Shown: positions 1-9,636 of the stretch, piece by piece
Numbering within the stretch: the stretch's first letter is position 1
Layout: every line of letters begins with the position of its first letter
NCBI RefSeq assembly: GCF_004295795.1
Contig: NZ_SEBR01000001.1
Span: 1-64,000, forward strand
DNA from: Flavobacterium sp.
GTDB taxonomy: Bacteria; Bacteroidota; Bacteroidia; Flavobacteriales; Flavobacteriaceae
Direction: 5' to 3'
Length of the DNA stretch: 64,000 nucleotides
Notes under the pieces: generated by a model
Seen by the model: only the letters and a program-made list of their open reading frames with translations
What the model was told of the DNA's origin: nothing
The model's database searches: none
Made by a program: the position numbers and the translations under genes

Positions 1-1
1 T

Positions 2-29
2 TGAACTGCACCCAAAAAGTTAGACACAA
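2..29 (+). repeat. Left terminal inverted repeat of IS3 element
   Basis: This end matches the right end (about 1398-1422, read in reverse complement) over the blocks ACTGCACCCAAAA and TTAGACA with a few mismatches. The repeat defines the outer limit of the insertion sequence. Confidence 0.85.
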
Positions 30-43
30 TTTTGGGGTATCCT

Positions 44-559
44 ATGGAAAGAAAAGTAAAGCACAGTTATGATTTTAAGCTCCATTGTGTCGAAGAGGTC
101 TTAAGGGGCCGATCTGCCATTTCTGTCGCATCCGAGTTTGGTTGTGACAGATCCCAGGTATGGAAGTGGGTTGTACTATACAAGCGGGGCGGGGCGTCAG
201 GTCTTGTTCCGCGAAGCAACCGACGCTACGATGTCGATTTCAAGCTCAAAGTGCTCAAGGCGGTGGAGAAAAAATCTTTAACTTTGGATGAAGCCTGTAT
301 AAAGTTCGATATTTCCTGCGGTTCCGTCATCCGTAGCTGGCAAAGAGCGTTTACCGAAAAAGGAACAGCGGGGTTACAGGGTAGAACTAAAGACAGTCCT
401 GAGCTTATGGCGTTTAAAAGAAGACTAAAGACCTCCGCCGAATCTTCAACAAAAGAGGAACTGCTGCTGGAGAACGAATCACTTCGGGCGGAGATTGCAC
501 TGCTAAAAAAGTTGCAGGCCTTAATTCAAGCGGAAGAAAGCAAAAAGCGCAAGCCATAA
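44..559 (+). CDS. IS3-family transposase OrfA (helix-turn-helix subunit)
   Basis: OrfA is the DNA-binding part of an IS3 transposase. The ATG at 44 gives about 171 residues; a TTG at 32 would add four. The protein carries two successive helix-turn-helix modules, around residues 10-50 (AISVASEFGCDRSQVWKWV) and 65-110 (TLDEACIKFDISCGSVIRSW), followed by a leucine-rich C-terminal helix (KEELLLENESLRAEIALLKK) that probably mediates multimerisation. It ends in TAATG, so its stop overlaps the OrfB start by one base. A weak A-rich stretch before the stop (CAAAAAGC) could allow a -1 frameshift producing an OrfAB fusion, but the classical A6G slippery heptamer is absent, so coupled re-initiation is as likely. 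Confidence 0.92.
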   Translation: MERKVKHSYDFKLHCVEEVLRGRSAISVASEFGCDRSQVWKWVVLYKRGGASGLVPRSNRRYDVDFKLKVLKAVEKKSLTLDEACIKFDISCGSVIRSWQRAFTEKGTAGLQGRTKDSPELMAFKRRLKTSAESSTKEELLLENESLRAEIALLKKLQALIQAEESKKRKP

Positions 560-1395
560 TGGAATTAAGGCAAACGCATGACCTGAAATTATTGTTAGGA
601 CATGCCAAGTTGGCCAGAAGTAGTTTTTATTATCATAGCAAGCGGCAACCCATTGACAAATACCTGGAGATCAAAGAATCGATCCGTGTGATCTATCATC
701 AGCATAAGGGCAGGCTGGGTTACCGCCGCATCACGATCCTGTTGAGGCAACAGGGTCACGCCATCAATCATAAAACCGTATTGCGACTGATGGGACTGAT
801 GGGTCTAAAAAGTTTGATCCGGGTCAAGAAGTACAGGTCCTACAAAGGGAATTTGGGCAAGACCGCCCCGAATATACTGGACCGGGACTTCAAGGCCGCC
901 CAGCCCAACCAAAAATGGGCGACCGATATCACGGAATTCCAAGTGGCAGGCAAAAAGTTGTATCTGTCGCCCGTAATCGACCTGTTCAACGGGGAGATAA
1001 TCAGTTATGAAATATCGGGGAGGCCCACTTTTGAACAGGTGGAAACAATGCTCCAGAAGTCATTCAGGAAACTACCGGCAGACAGTAACCTGATCCTGCA
1101 CTCCGACCAGGGCTGGCAGTATCAGATGAAGCAATACCGCAGGCTACTGAAAGGGAAAGGCATCACCCAAAGCATGTCCCGGAAAGGGAACTGCCTGGAC
1201 AATGCCGTTATTGAAAACTTCTTCGGAATACTTAAATGTGAACTCTACTACATCAACAGGTTCAGTTCGGTAGACCATTTACGCCACGAGATAAAAAAGT
1301 ACATCGACTATTACAACAACGACAGGATCAAACTTAATTTAAACGGAATGAGCCCGACACAATACCGGACTCATTATTATCAATCTAATTATTAA
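559..1395 (+). CDS. IS3-family transposase OrfB (DDE integrase, rve domain)
   Basis: OrfB is the catalytic subunit, 278 residues, with an N-terminal HTH_21-like region (IYHQHKGRLGYRRITILLRQ) and a retroviral-type integrase core. The three acidic catalytic residues are visible in WATDITEF, LHSDQGWQYQ and AVIENFFG, the last two separated by about 35 residues as in the DD(35)E signature of IS3. The C-terminus (YIDYYNNDRIKLNLNGMSPTQYR) is the typical IS3 ending. The frame is intact. It starts on an ATG that overlaps the OrfA stop. Confidence 0.94.
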   Translation: MELRQTHDLKLLLGHAKLARSSFYYHSKRQPIDKYLEIKESIRVIYHQHKGRLGYRRITILLRQQGHAINHKTVLRLMGLMGLKSLIRVKKYRSYKGNLGKTAPNILDRDFKAAQPNQKWATDITEFQVAGKKLYLSPVIDLFNGEIISYEISGRPTFEQVETMLQKSFRKLPADSNLILHSDQGWQYQMKQYRRLLKGKGITQSMSRKGNCLDNAVIENFFGILKCELYYINRFSSVDHLRHEIKKYIDYYNNDRIKLNLNGMSPTQYRTHYYQSNY

Positions 1396-1397
1396 CT

Positions 1398-1422
1398 TGT
1401 CTAAACTTTTGGGTGCAGTCTA
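1398..1422 (-). repeat. Right terminal inverted repeat of IS3 element
   Basis: The reverse complement begins TAGACTGCACCCAAAAG and mirrors the left end at 2-29. It begins directly after the OrfB stop codon and directly precedes the Rhs-like coding remnant. Confidence 0.85.
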
Positions 1423-1847
1423 ATTACGACGCCAATGGCAACATCCAGAACATCTACCGCAACGGCGATCTCGAAAGTCCGTCGGGTGTGATAAAGATTG
1501 ATGAACTTAAGTACTCCTACGAACAGTACAGCAATAAATTGCTCGCTGTAGAGGATCAGCAGAACGACCCATCGGGATTCAGCGACGGCAATCTCTACGG
1601 GGATGACTACACCTACGATGATGATGGCAACATGACCTCGGACGGCAACAAACAGATTTACCAGATAACCTATAATCACCTGAATCTGCCACTTGCGATA
1701 AATTTTGGTAATGGCAGCTACATCAAATACGTCTATGACGCGCAAGGCGTCAAGGTCAGGAAACTGGTAAGTGCGATGCAGGCCGACACTTCGCAGCACC
1801 AGACCAAGACTTTAAATCGGCGTTGTCAAAAAGCCGATACTATGTAG
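1423..1847 (+). pseudogene. Rhs/YD-repeat protein fragment interrupted by IS3
   Basis: The frame that resumes after the IS right end encodes YD-repeat sequence, with motifs such as YDANGNI, YTYDDDGNMTSDGNK and YVYDAQGVKVRKL. These are typical of the RHS repeat barrel of large secreted or contact-dependent toxins. The 5' part would lie left of the window. The 3' part is also missing: after VRKLV the reading frame drifts into unrelated residues and stops at 1847, and no RHS core sequence (the RYYDP.. region) or toxin domain follows. The gene therefore appears broken on both sides and is called a pseudogene. The Rhs identity of the repeats is clear; the history of the 3' loss is inferred. Confidence 0.75.
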
Positions 1848-2033
1848 AGCGCTGATTAAGAACGTATTGCTTTTTTGAATCCTTAACGAATACTAGGATT
1901 CTTGAGGAAACCGCAAAATGCCTTCATATGGGCATCAGGCAGAATAAGTGCGGTCAAAGCGTGATCAAAGCGCGATATGGCAAGAAAATTACAGGTGTCA
2001 ATTTTTTGAATATTTGACAAATGGTGCAAGGTC

Positions 2034-2183
2034 ATGAAGAGTCCCATTGTGGCAACAGCATTTACAACCAAGTATAGAATCGCTGATTCTATGGATACGA
2101 GTAGGATGGAAGAAAATCTCATCTATCATATAGCGCAAATTGAAAAAACAGCAACAAAAGATATTACAGAAAAAATATTCTAA
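2034..2183 (+). CDS. Possible small ORF or gene remnant (49 aa)
   Basis: A short open frame starts at ATG 2034 and ends at TAA 2183, with internal residues such as TKYRIADSMDTSRMEENLIY and a charged, helical-looking C-terminus. It lies where an immunity gene often follows an Rhs toxin gene, but no family is recognised and there is no clear ribosome binding site. It may be the tail of a decayed gene. Real expression is doubtful. Confidence 0.2.
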   Translation: MKSPIVATAFTTKYRIADSMDTSRMEENLIYHIAQIEKTATKDITEKIF

Positions 2184-2463
2184 CTCGTCCAACGGCAAAT
2201 TTGAAAACCCAAAAACAAACCAAAGCTGTGTTTTGTCGATTTCGGCAACATGAAGTTGGGCATGAAAAAAAAAGTTTAAAAAAAAACGATGGGCAAAATA
2301 GCACTCAAAAGCAGAGCTTCACAAAGTCTTTAAACGTTAGCATTCGCGTCTGGCCTGGATAGTTTAAAAAAACAAAACGACACAAGACAATATTGCTGTC
2401 GACAAATTGGTAGTATTGAATTGATACAAAGTAAATTACAGATTATCGGCATGCAAATTTCAA

Positions 2464-2471
2464 TACATTTG
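2464..2471 (+). promoter_or_regulatory. Bacteroidetes -7 box TACATTTG upstream of lipoprotein gene
   Basis: TACATTTG matches the TAnnTTTG consensus of the Bacteroidetes primary sigma factor. It lies 30 bp before the ATG at 2502. No good -33 TTTG is seen at the expected distance. Confidence 0.4.
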
Positions 2472-2501
2472 GCTAACACAATAATCCCAAATTTATTTAT
2501 T

Positions 2502-3458
2502 ATGAAGAAAGTAATGCTATTCTTTGCTGCCATTGCCATGGCTACATCTTGCAGTACGCAAGACGATGTGCAAACAGAATCGACCGGAAAAAGTCTTAAG
2601 GTGTTCAAGAACATCGAGGACTTCAACACGACTTTAGACCGTCTGCGATCGTTCGACAGTCAGGAAGATTACCAAAACTGGATTTCCCAGCAAAGTTACA
2701 AGCCGCTTTACAACTCCGAAGGTTTCGTAGACCAGGACGAGATTCCGTTTAAGCTGCAATTCATCCTGAACGAGGACAAACAGTTTATGATCGGCGACAA
2801 GCTGATAACACTTCAGGACGGCAAGCTTTACCAAAATTCGGTAAGCGAAACAGGAAAAGCTTCCGGAGCCAAAAAGGTTTTCGGTGAAGCGTCCGTGACA
2901 AAAGTATCCGCAGCAGAACCAGTTGACGCAAGAGTCGACATTGACGGCGACGGAGGAAGTTTCAAAGAAGGCTGGGAAGAATTCAACCGCGTAAGCTATG
3001 CCGTCGGATGCAACGCACCAACCAACAAAGGATTGCGATTCCGACTAGTTCACTATCTGGTAGTGGAAAACCTGACAGTGGACGGAGCGCCTTTGGTACA
3101 ATCAGATTTGCTCTGGAAGTTGAGAATGAGCCAATATCTTAACGGAAGCTGGGTTTACAACAACACAAGCACCGAGAGAAGATATAGTTTCAGCATCAGC
3201 GGCGACTATGCGATCCGAGTAAAATCGACTGGCGCTCTCGTAACGAATTTTGCTACCGGGACATTCAACAAAAGCGTGGCGAACAATTGCTCTACAACCG
3301 TGAAAGGAACCCAGGCATGGTCGTTGGGTTACAGAGGATTTCCGAAGCCGGTAAACATGAGCCTTTACAAATGGGACGTGGGCATTTCCGGACACGTTTA
3401 CCACAAGGTGAATGGCGACGTTGAAGCCAATTCGGTCGATACGAATTTCAGCTGGTAA
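2502..3458 (+). CDS. Putative lipoprotein of unknown function (318 aa)
   Basis: The chosen start ATG 2502 follows an A/T-rich leader and gives a lipoprotein signal peptide (MKKVMLFFAAIAMATSCS), with the lipobox cysteine near residue 17. The rest is a hydrophilic secreted protein with an acidic, charged first half (about residues 25-130, including EDYQNWISQQ) and a second half rich in Ser, Asn and aromatic residues that looks beta-stranded. No family is recognised. An upstream in-frame ATG (2421) would bury the signal peptide and is rejected. The gene stands alone between the decayed Rhs region and the minus-strand aldo/keto reductase cluster, and a strong terminator follows. Confidence 0.8.
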   Translation: MKKVMLFFAAIAMATSCSTQDDVQTESTGKSLKVFKNIEDFNTTLDRLRSFDSQEDYQNWISQQSYKPLYNSEGFVDQDEIPFKLQFILNEDKQFMIGDKLITLQDGKLYQNSVSETGKASGAKKVFGEASVTKVSAAEPVDARVDIDGDGGSFKEGWEEFNRVSYAVGCNAPTNKGLRFRLVHYLVVENLTVDGAPLVQSDLLWKLRMSQYLNGSWVYNNTSTERRYSFSISGDYAIRVKSTGALVTNFATGTFNKSVANNCSTTVKGTQAWSLGYRGFPKPVNMSLYKWDVGISGHVYHKVNGDVEANSVDTNFSW

Positions 3459-3488
3459 TTTTTTATCCAGAACTCATTTCGCTTTAAT

Positions 3489-3522
3489 ACAAAGCCGGCT
3501 TTTTGGAGCCGGCTTTTTCTTT
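3489..3522 (+). terminator. Rho-independent terminator after lipoprotein gene
   Basis: The hairpin AAAGCCGGCT-TTTTGG-AGCCGGCTTT is followed by a T-rich run. It is nearly symmetrical with A/T on both sides, so it may also serve the minus-strand gene ending at 3637. Confidence 0.8.
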
Positions 3523-3636
3523 AGATATAAGGTATTTTCGGTTTATCCGATTCAATTTCGGATAGTTTGTAATCCAAGCACAAACCTCTTGAGATATCTC
3601 ACTTTACAGAATTACCGAAAAAAACCGTCACCACAA

Positions 3637-4614
<978 letters not shown>

Positions 4615-4673
4615 GACTTTGATTTTTGTAAGCTATAAGGTAAGTATCGTTTTTGCGATTTTGGTTTTTTGAC

Positions 4674-5531
<858 letters not shown>

Positions 5532-5547
5532 TTATTTAGATAGTTGA

Positions 5548-6327
5548 TTATTCTGAAATGTCGTTGGCCAGCCAGGTCATCGGCTCACTTTTGCAAAAGT
5601 CCTTTAGTGCTGTATCGAGTTGTTTGTTTTGTTCCGAAACCAGATGCGCTTCTTGATCGGCTACATTTCGCCAGCCTTCGATCAAAGCGAATTTGTTCGG
5701 GTCATCGGCATATTGGTAAAGGTTGCATTCGAGATTGCCCGATGTTTTTCGTATTTGTTCGGATGCCTTCGCGAGCGTTTGCACGAACGGTTGTCGTTTT
5801 TCAGACTTCACTTCAAACAACGTAATGACGTGTTTTGTGCGATGCGTGTCATTTGCCGGAATCGCGACCTTTGCCGGAATTTCGGTCAATTCGGTAAGTG
5901 TGATTGCATTCGGTTCGCCTTCTAGCGCTGTTTGGATCACCTCGATAGCACGCTTGAAATACTGTTGTTGCTTGTGGAAATTATGGGCTTCCTTGTTCTT
6001 TAAACGTTCGAACCAAATTGGCTCGCGGTTGCTATTTTCGGGTTGAAACAAGCTAAACGAAAGGTTTCCGGATTCTTTTCGCGAATTGGCGATGTTTTGC
6101 TGAACCGCCAAAACAAAAGCGTTCCATTTGTCGTCCCCGATTTTTCCGAAGAAACCCAATTCCTGAAAACTTCGAGGCTGCTTTACGATTGTTTCCGGGC
6201 GTTTTTCGTCATCGATACTTTTCGGATTTCTGTCTGAAACACAACTTTGAACTACCAGAATTCCCAGCAACGCAACAGGAAATGTCAGCTTTCTGTAACG
6301 CGGAAAAGTTTTGCGGAAATAAATCAT
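5548..6327 (-). CDS. Lipoprotein with tandem ABM (antibiotic biosynthesis monooxygenase-like) domains
   Basis: The protein has 259 residues with an N-terminal membrane segment ending in VQSC, a lipobox-like cysteine at about residue 29. Two similar modules follow. The first (about 55-135) runs from GFFGKIGDDKWNAFVLAV through SGNLSFSLFQ to EPIWFERLKNKEAHNFHKQQ. The second (about 165-255) runs from HVITLFEVKSEKRQPFVQTL through SGNLECNLYQ to FALIEGWRNVADQEAHLVSE. Both follow the ABM/YgiN pattern of a dimeric alpha-beta barrel half, so the protein could form one barrel from a single chain. YgiN-type proteins act on quinols. Export of such a domain is unusual. An operator-like 16-mer lies just upstream. 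Confidence 0.75.
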   Translation of the reverse strand: MIYFRKTFPRYRKLTFPVALLGILVVQSCVSDRNPKSIDDEKRPETIVKQPRSFQELGFFGKIGDDKWNAFVLAVQQNIANSRKESGNLSFSLFQPENSNREPIWFERLKNKEAHNFHKQQQYFKRAIEVIQTALEGEPNAITLTELTEIPAKVAIPANDTHRTKHVITLFEVKSEKRQPFVQTLAKASEQIRKTSGNLECNLYQYADDPNKFALIEGWRNVADQEAHLVSEQNKQLDTALKDFCKSEPMTWLANDISE

Positions 6328-6343
6328 AATCTTATATTGTTTT

Positions 6344-6359
6344 AAACCGTTCGTTCCAA
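6344..6359 (-). promoter_or_regulatory. Putative TetR operator upstream of the ABM lipoprotein gene
   Basis: The plus-strand sequence AAACCGTTCGTTCCAA lies 17-32 bp before the lipoprotein start. It differs at only two central bases from the copy upstream of the tetR gene (6972-6987) and is partly palindromic around CGnnCG. This strongly suggests one regulator controls both transcripts. Confidence 0.6.
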
Positions 6360-6375
6360 TATTGGGTAAAAAAAT

Positions 6376-6951
6376 TTAGGCGTCGATTGTGTCCATTAAA
6401 ATTTTGGCCGTCTGTTGTGTCAGTTTCGCGTCCGAAAAAAGAATCTGCACATTATAGATCGAGGTCAATCCGGAAACCAAGAAGAAAGCTAATGCCTTGA
6501 TATCTTTATCAGAGGTCAACGTTCCTGCTTGTTTGGCTTCCGCAAGCAATCCTTCGAACAAATTCACGGCTTTCAACGTCTGTGCCGACAACATCTGCGT
6601 GACGTCCTTGTCACTATTGCCAAGCTCGAAAACAGATTTCGTAAAGAGACAATCGCCCTCGCGCAAGGCAGAATCGGTCACAGATTTGATGATGTTTTTT
6701 ATCGCTTCCAAAGGTTCGCTACTCTTCTGTGAAGCCGAGCGATATTGTTCGTCCTTTTGTTCGATGTAATCTTTCAGTGATTTGAGGAACAGCTCGTGTT
6801 TGTTGCCATAACTGAGGTAAATGCTGCTTCGGTTGATCTTCATCGTATCGACCAGATCGTTCATCGACGTGGCGTTATAGCCTTTTTTCCAGAACATGTT
6901 TCTGGCGGCTTTGAGTTTTTCGTCGTAATCGAATTCCTTGTTCCTCGGCAT
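6376..6951 (-). CDS. TetR/AcrR-family transcriptional regulator
   Basis: The 191-residue protein has a typical TetR N-terminal DNA-binding domain (about residues 8-55): AARNMFWKKGYNATSMNDLV, then INRSSIYLSYGNKHELF. The C-terminal part is all-helical and should bind a ligand and dimerise. A cysteine (GDCLFTKS) in the ligand domain might sense electrophiles, but that is inference. The gene lies directly upstream of the ABM lipoprotein and aldo/keto reductase genes on the same strand. A 16-mer upstream of it reappears upstream of the lipoprotein gene, so it probably represses itself and the cluster. Confidence 0.93.
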   Translation of the reverse strand: MPRNKEFDYDEKLKAARNMFWKKGYNATSMNDLVDTMKINRSSIYLSYGNKHELFLKSLKDYIEQKDEQYRSASQKSSEPLEAIKNIIKSVTDSALREGDCLFTKSVFELGNSDKDVTQMLSAQTLKAVNLFEGLLAEAKQAGTLTSDKDIKALAFFLVSGLTSIYNVQILFSDAKLTQQTAKILMDTIDA

Positions 6952-6960
6952 GAGGCAAAG

Positions 6961-6995
6961 ATATGTATTTTAAACCGAACGTTCCAAATTAAAAT
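6961..6995 (-). promoter_or_regulatory. tetR promoter with embedded operator-like repeat
   Basis: On the minus strand a TTTGG (-33-like) is followed about 21 bases later by TATCTTTG, which matches the Bacteroidetes -7 box TAnnTTTG. The 16-mer AAACCGAACGTTCCAA (plus strand, 6972-6987) lies between the two boxes, an ideal position for repression by a bound TetR dimer. Confidence 0.55.
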
Positions 6996-7085
6996 GCGTT
7001 CGGATTTATCTTTTTTCCCAAACCTTTCCAAAACCGCATCCGCACCCGAAATTTCCTCGTAATTTAACTGTAAGAAATTTATGTT

Positions 7086-9557
7086 ATGTTGGAAAGCGAA
7101 CACAATAAAATCCAAATCGAGACAAAAAAACCAAAGCGCAAATGGTGGAAAATCGCGCTGTTTTCCGTTTTGGGAATCGTCGGATTGTTTATCCTCACGA
7201 TCATCGGTGTATTCCTTTATATAGAGAACAACAAAGATGAGGTTTTGGCCAAGGTAACGGCGCAACTCAACGAGAATCTTGACGGCGAACTCAAGATCGG
7301 AGATTTGAAACCCGAATTTTTCAGCAATTTCCCAAGGGTTTCGCTGCGTTTGACCAATGTCTCGCTTCACGACAAAAAATTCTCCGAACACAAGCACGAG
7401 TTGTTGCGAGCGGGAAAAATCGACGTGACCGTAAATCTTTTTTCGTTACTTAAAGGCACAATCAACATCCGAAAAATCGCTATCGGGGATGCGAATATCG
7501 ACATTTACGTCGCGCCTGACGGTTACACGAACACATCGGTTTTCAAAAAGAAGGAAAAGTCAAAATCGGATGGAAGCGGAGCCGATTTGCAGTTTCAGGA
7601 ATTTGCTTTGGATAACGTAAAATTCATCGTTTCGAATCAAATGCGCAAAAAATTGCATCACTACGAAATCGCGACCTTCGAGGGGAAAGTAGATCCGAAA
7701 GGCGACGGATGGAACGCCCAGATCACTTATGAAATCCTGGCCAAAAGCATGAGTTTCAACACCGATCGCGGCAGTTTTATCGGAAACAAGAAGTTGGTTG
7801 GAAATTTCGACATCACGGCCAACGGACTCGGCGTTTACAAGTTGTCTGAACAGCCCATAAAAATAGGTGAGGAGAATTTTACGCTTTTCGCCAATTTCGA
7901 TTTCTCCGATGGAAAGTCGCAGTACGGAATCCACGTCCGAAACAAAAGCATTAGGTGGAAAGGCGCGTCAGTTTTGCTCGCCGACAATATAAAGGAAAAA
8001 CTCGACATGTTCGATTTTGCCAAACCGATTGAAGTCAGCTGCGATCTCGAAGGCGATTTCGATGCCGATGAAGATCCGCTCATCTACGTTCAGGCCAAAG
8101 TGCGGCACAACGAACTGCAAACGCCGGGCGGAACGATTTTCGACTGTAACTTCGACGGTGTTTTTGCCAACAATTACGACAAGAAAAAGCCCAAAACCGA
8201 CGCCAATTCGGTGATTTTACTTCGCAATATGACCGGAAATTACGGAGAAGTCCCGTTTTCGATGCCCGTGATTTCGATCATCAACCTCGATGCGCCTTAC
8301 GCCAAGGGTAAATTCGTGTCGAATTTCGACATTCCAAAACTCAATTCGGTAATCGATAAAGATCTGATTGCGTTCAACAAAGGCCGTGCGGACATTGCTG
8401 TAGATTTTGTGTCCGATGTTGTCAATTACAAACTCGCCAAGCCGCGAATCATGGGGAAAGTCGAAATCAAAAACGCCGATCTGGTCTACACGCAACGCAA
8501 TCTCAAATTCCAGGACGTTTCGATCAACCTCGATTTCGATTCCCGCGATCTTTTCATCCGAAACATCCATATCAAAAGCGCTAAAAGCGATGTCATTATG
8601 GACGGAAAAGTGCTCAATTTCCTGAATCTGTATTACAATTCTCCCGAGAAAATCGTGCTCAATTGGAACGTTTACAGCAAGGAATTGCACGTTGGCGAAT
8701 TCCTCGGAATGGTTTCGGGTAGGGCGAAAGCGGTCAAAAAAACCAAGAAAAAAGGCAACTTCACCTCAGAGATCGACGAACTGCTAGAAAAAAGCCAAAT
8801 GCGTATGGCCATGAAAATCGACAAGTTGTATTATAAAAAATTTGTCGGGACGAATGCTACCGCGATTGCCGAAATCTCCGAGACGAACATCGGTTTAAAA
8901 AATCTCGGAATGCGGCACTCGGGCGGAATGATGCGCATAAACGGCAATTTGGCCAGAAGTTCAAACGGAAGCCGATACGATTTCAAGGCGGTCGTGGCCG
9001 ACGTGAACGTGCGCGAGTTCTTCAGATCGTTCGACAACTTCGGAATGCAGTCGCTCAAGGCGGAAAATATTTCGGGCAAACTCTCACTCGATGTCGAACT
9101 CAAAGGCTTTCTGAACAAAGATTACAGTATGAACCAAAAAAGTATGGACGGGAAAGCCAATTTTGCTATGGCCGATGGTCAACTGCTTAATTTTGAACCG
9201 ATCCAAAGCATAGGAAAACTGGCCTTCCGCCGACGCAATGTCAACGAGATCGCGTTTCGGGATTTGAAGGGAAACATCAGGATCAAAGGCGAAAAAATCG
9301 AGATCGAACCCATGAAAATCAATTCTTCGGTATTGAATCTTGACGTGGCCGGAATCTATTCGCTTGGCGCCGGAACTGATTTACGGATGGACGTGCCGCT
9401 AAGAAATCCCAAGAAAGACGAGAACATCACGGACGCCGAAGAACTCGAAGAGCGCCGCCACCGTGGGATTGTACTGCATTTGCAAGCCGCCGATGACCCA
9501 AAAACAGGCAAGGTCAAGATCAGTCTCAAAAGCAAAGGCAAGGAAAGCGAGAATTAA
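7086..9557 (+). CDS. AsmA-family inner membrane protein
   Basis: The 823-residue protein starts with a basic cytoplasmic tail and one membrane segment (about residues 22-46, IALFSVLGIVGLFILTIIGV), followed by a long periplasmic region. The N-terminal periplasmic part (LNENLDGELKIGDLKPEFFS, then FPRVSLRLTNVSL) is the classic AsmA start. The C-terminal part (about 640-780) resembles the AsmA C-terminal domain: KAENISGKLSLDVELKG, then MADGQLLNFEPIQ. Such proteins are thought to form beta-groove bridges that move lipids between the membranes, or to influence outer membrane assembly. The length is within the range for Bacteroidetes AsmA proteins. It is followed 79 bp later by a small secreted protein gene. 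Confidence 0.88.
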   Translation: MLESEHNKIQIETKKPKRKWWKIALFSVLGIVGLFILTIIGVFLYIENNKDEVLAKVTAQLNENLDGELKIGDLKPEFFSNFPRVSLRLTNVSLHDKKFSEHKHELLRAGKIDVTVNLFSLLKGTINIRKIAIGDANIDIYVAPDGYTNTSVFKKKEKSKSDGSGADLQFQEFALDNVKFIVSNQMRKKLHHYEIATFEGKVDPKGDGWNAQITYEILAKSMSFNTDRGSFIGNKKLVGNFDITANGLGVYKLSEQPIKIGEENFTLFANFDFSDGKSQYGIHVRNKSIRWKGASVLLADNIKEKLDMFDFAKPIEVSCDLEGDFDADEDPLIYVQAKVRHNELQTPGGTIFDCNFDGVFANNYDKKKPKTDANSVILLRNMTGNYGEVPFSMPVISIINLDAPYAKGKFVSNFDIPKLNSVIDKDLIAFNKGRADIAVDFVSDVVNYKLAKPRIMGKVEIKNADLVYTQRNLKFQDVSINLDFDSRDLFIRNIHIKSAKSDVIMDGKVLNFLNLYYNSPEKIVLNWNVYSKELHVGEFLGMVSGRAKAVKKTKKKGNFTSEIDELLEKSQMRMAMKIDKLYYKKFVGTNATAIAEISETNIGLKNLGMRHSGGMMRINGNLARSSNGSRYDFKAVVADVNVREFFRSFDNFGMQSLKAENISGKLSLDVELKGFLNKDYSMNQKSMDGKANFAMADGQLLNFEPIQSIGKLAFRRRNVNEIAFRDLKGNIRIKGEKIEIEPMKINSSVLNLDVAGIYSLGAGTDLRMDVPLRNPKKDENITDAEELEERRHRGIVLHLQAADDPKTGKVKISLKSKGKESEN

Positions 9558-9564
9558 CATTTTT

Positions 9565-9579
9565 TACAGATTTTCTGTA
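9565..9579. repeat. Palindromic element TACAGATTTTCTGTA (isolated copy)
   Basis: This 15-bp palindrome (TACAGA-TTT-TCTGTA) lies just before the -33 box of the next gene. The same sequence occurs at 33409-33423 and five times (one with a single change) in the 104-bp array at 41842-42272. Its position next to a promoter here suggests a protein-binding site or a small mobile repeat remnant. Confidence 0.75.
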
Positions 9580-9580
9580 A

Positions 9581-9609
9581 TTGGGTTTGGATTGGCTGGC
9601 GTACTTTTA
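9581..9609 (+). promoter_or_regulatory. Promoter for the 133-aa secreted protein
   Basis: TTG at 9581-9583 and TACTTTTA at 9602-9609 are 18 bp apart and fit the Bacteroidetes promoter form TTG-n(17-23)-TAnnTTTg. The ATG follows at 9637. The palindrome at 9565-9579 ends one base before the -33 box. Confidence 0.55.
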
Positions 9610-9636
9610 TCGAATACACGCCAAAATCCATATTCT

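Larger units (their letters stand above)
2..1422 (+). mobile_element. Complete IS3-family insertion sequence
   Basis: The element carries an HTH-containing OrfA and a DDE integrase OrfB, flanked by imperfect inverted repeats. The left end starts TGAACTGCACCCAAAA at base 2. The right end, read on the minus strand from about 1422, starts TAGACTGCACCCAAAA. Both transposase frames are open and the catalytic residues are present, so it could be active. OrfA and OrfB organisation fits the IS150 type of IS3. The target-site duplication cannot be checked because only one base lies to the left of the element. To the right, the Rhs-like reading frame resumes immediately, so the element interrupts that gene. 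Confidence 0.9.
1848..2501. other. AT-rich, probably degenerate intergenic region after the Rhs remnant
   Basis: No convincing gene was found here. The stretch is more AT-rich than its surroundings and contains short broken frames. The best is a 49-residue frame at 2034-2183 (listed separately). The right end holds a -7-like box (2464-2471) for the lipoprotein gene. The region may be the remains of a toxin tip or immunity gene of the Rhs locus, but nothing recognisable supports that. Confidence 0.4.

Noticed and set aside
530-560. Programmed -1 frameshift in the IS3 element
   Set aside because: A classical A6G slippery site is absent and OrfB has its own ATG in a TAATG overlap; fusion is possible but not supported.
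1401-1799. Minus-strand ORF over the Rhs remnant
   Set aside because: The plus-strand YD repeats are clear; the antisense frame has only hydrophobic low-complexity sequence.
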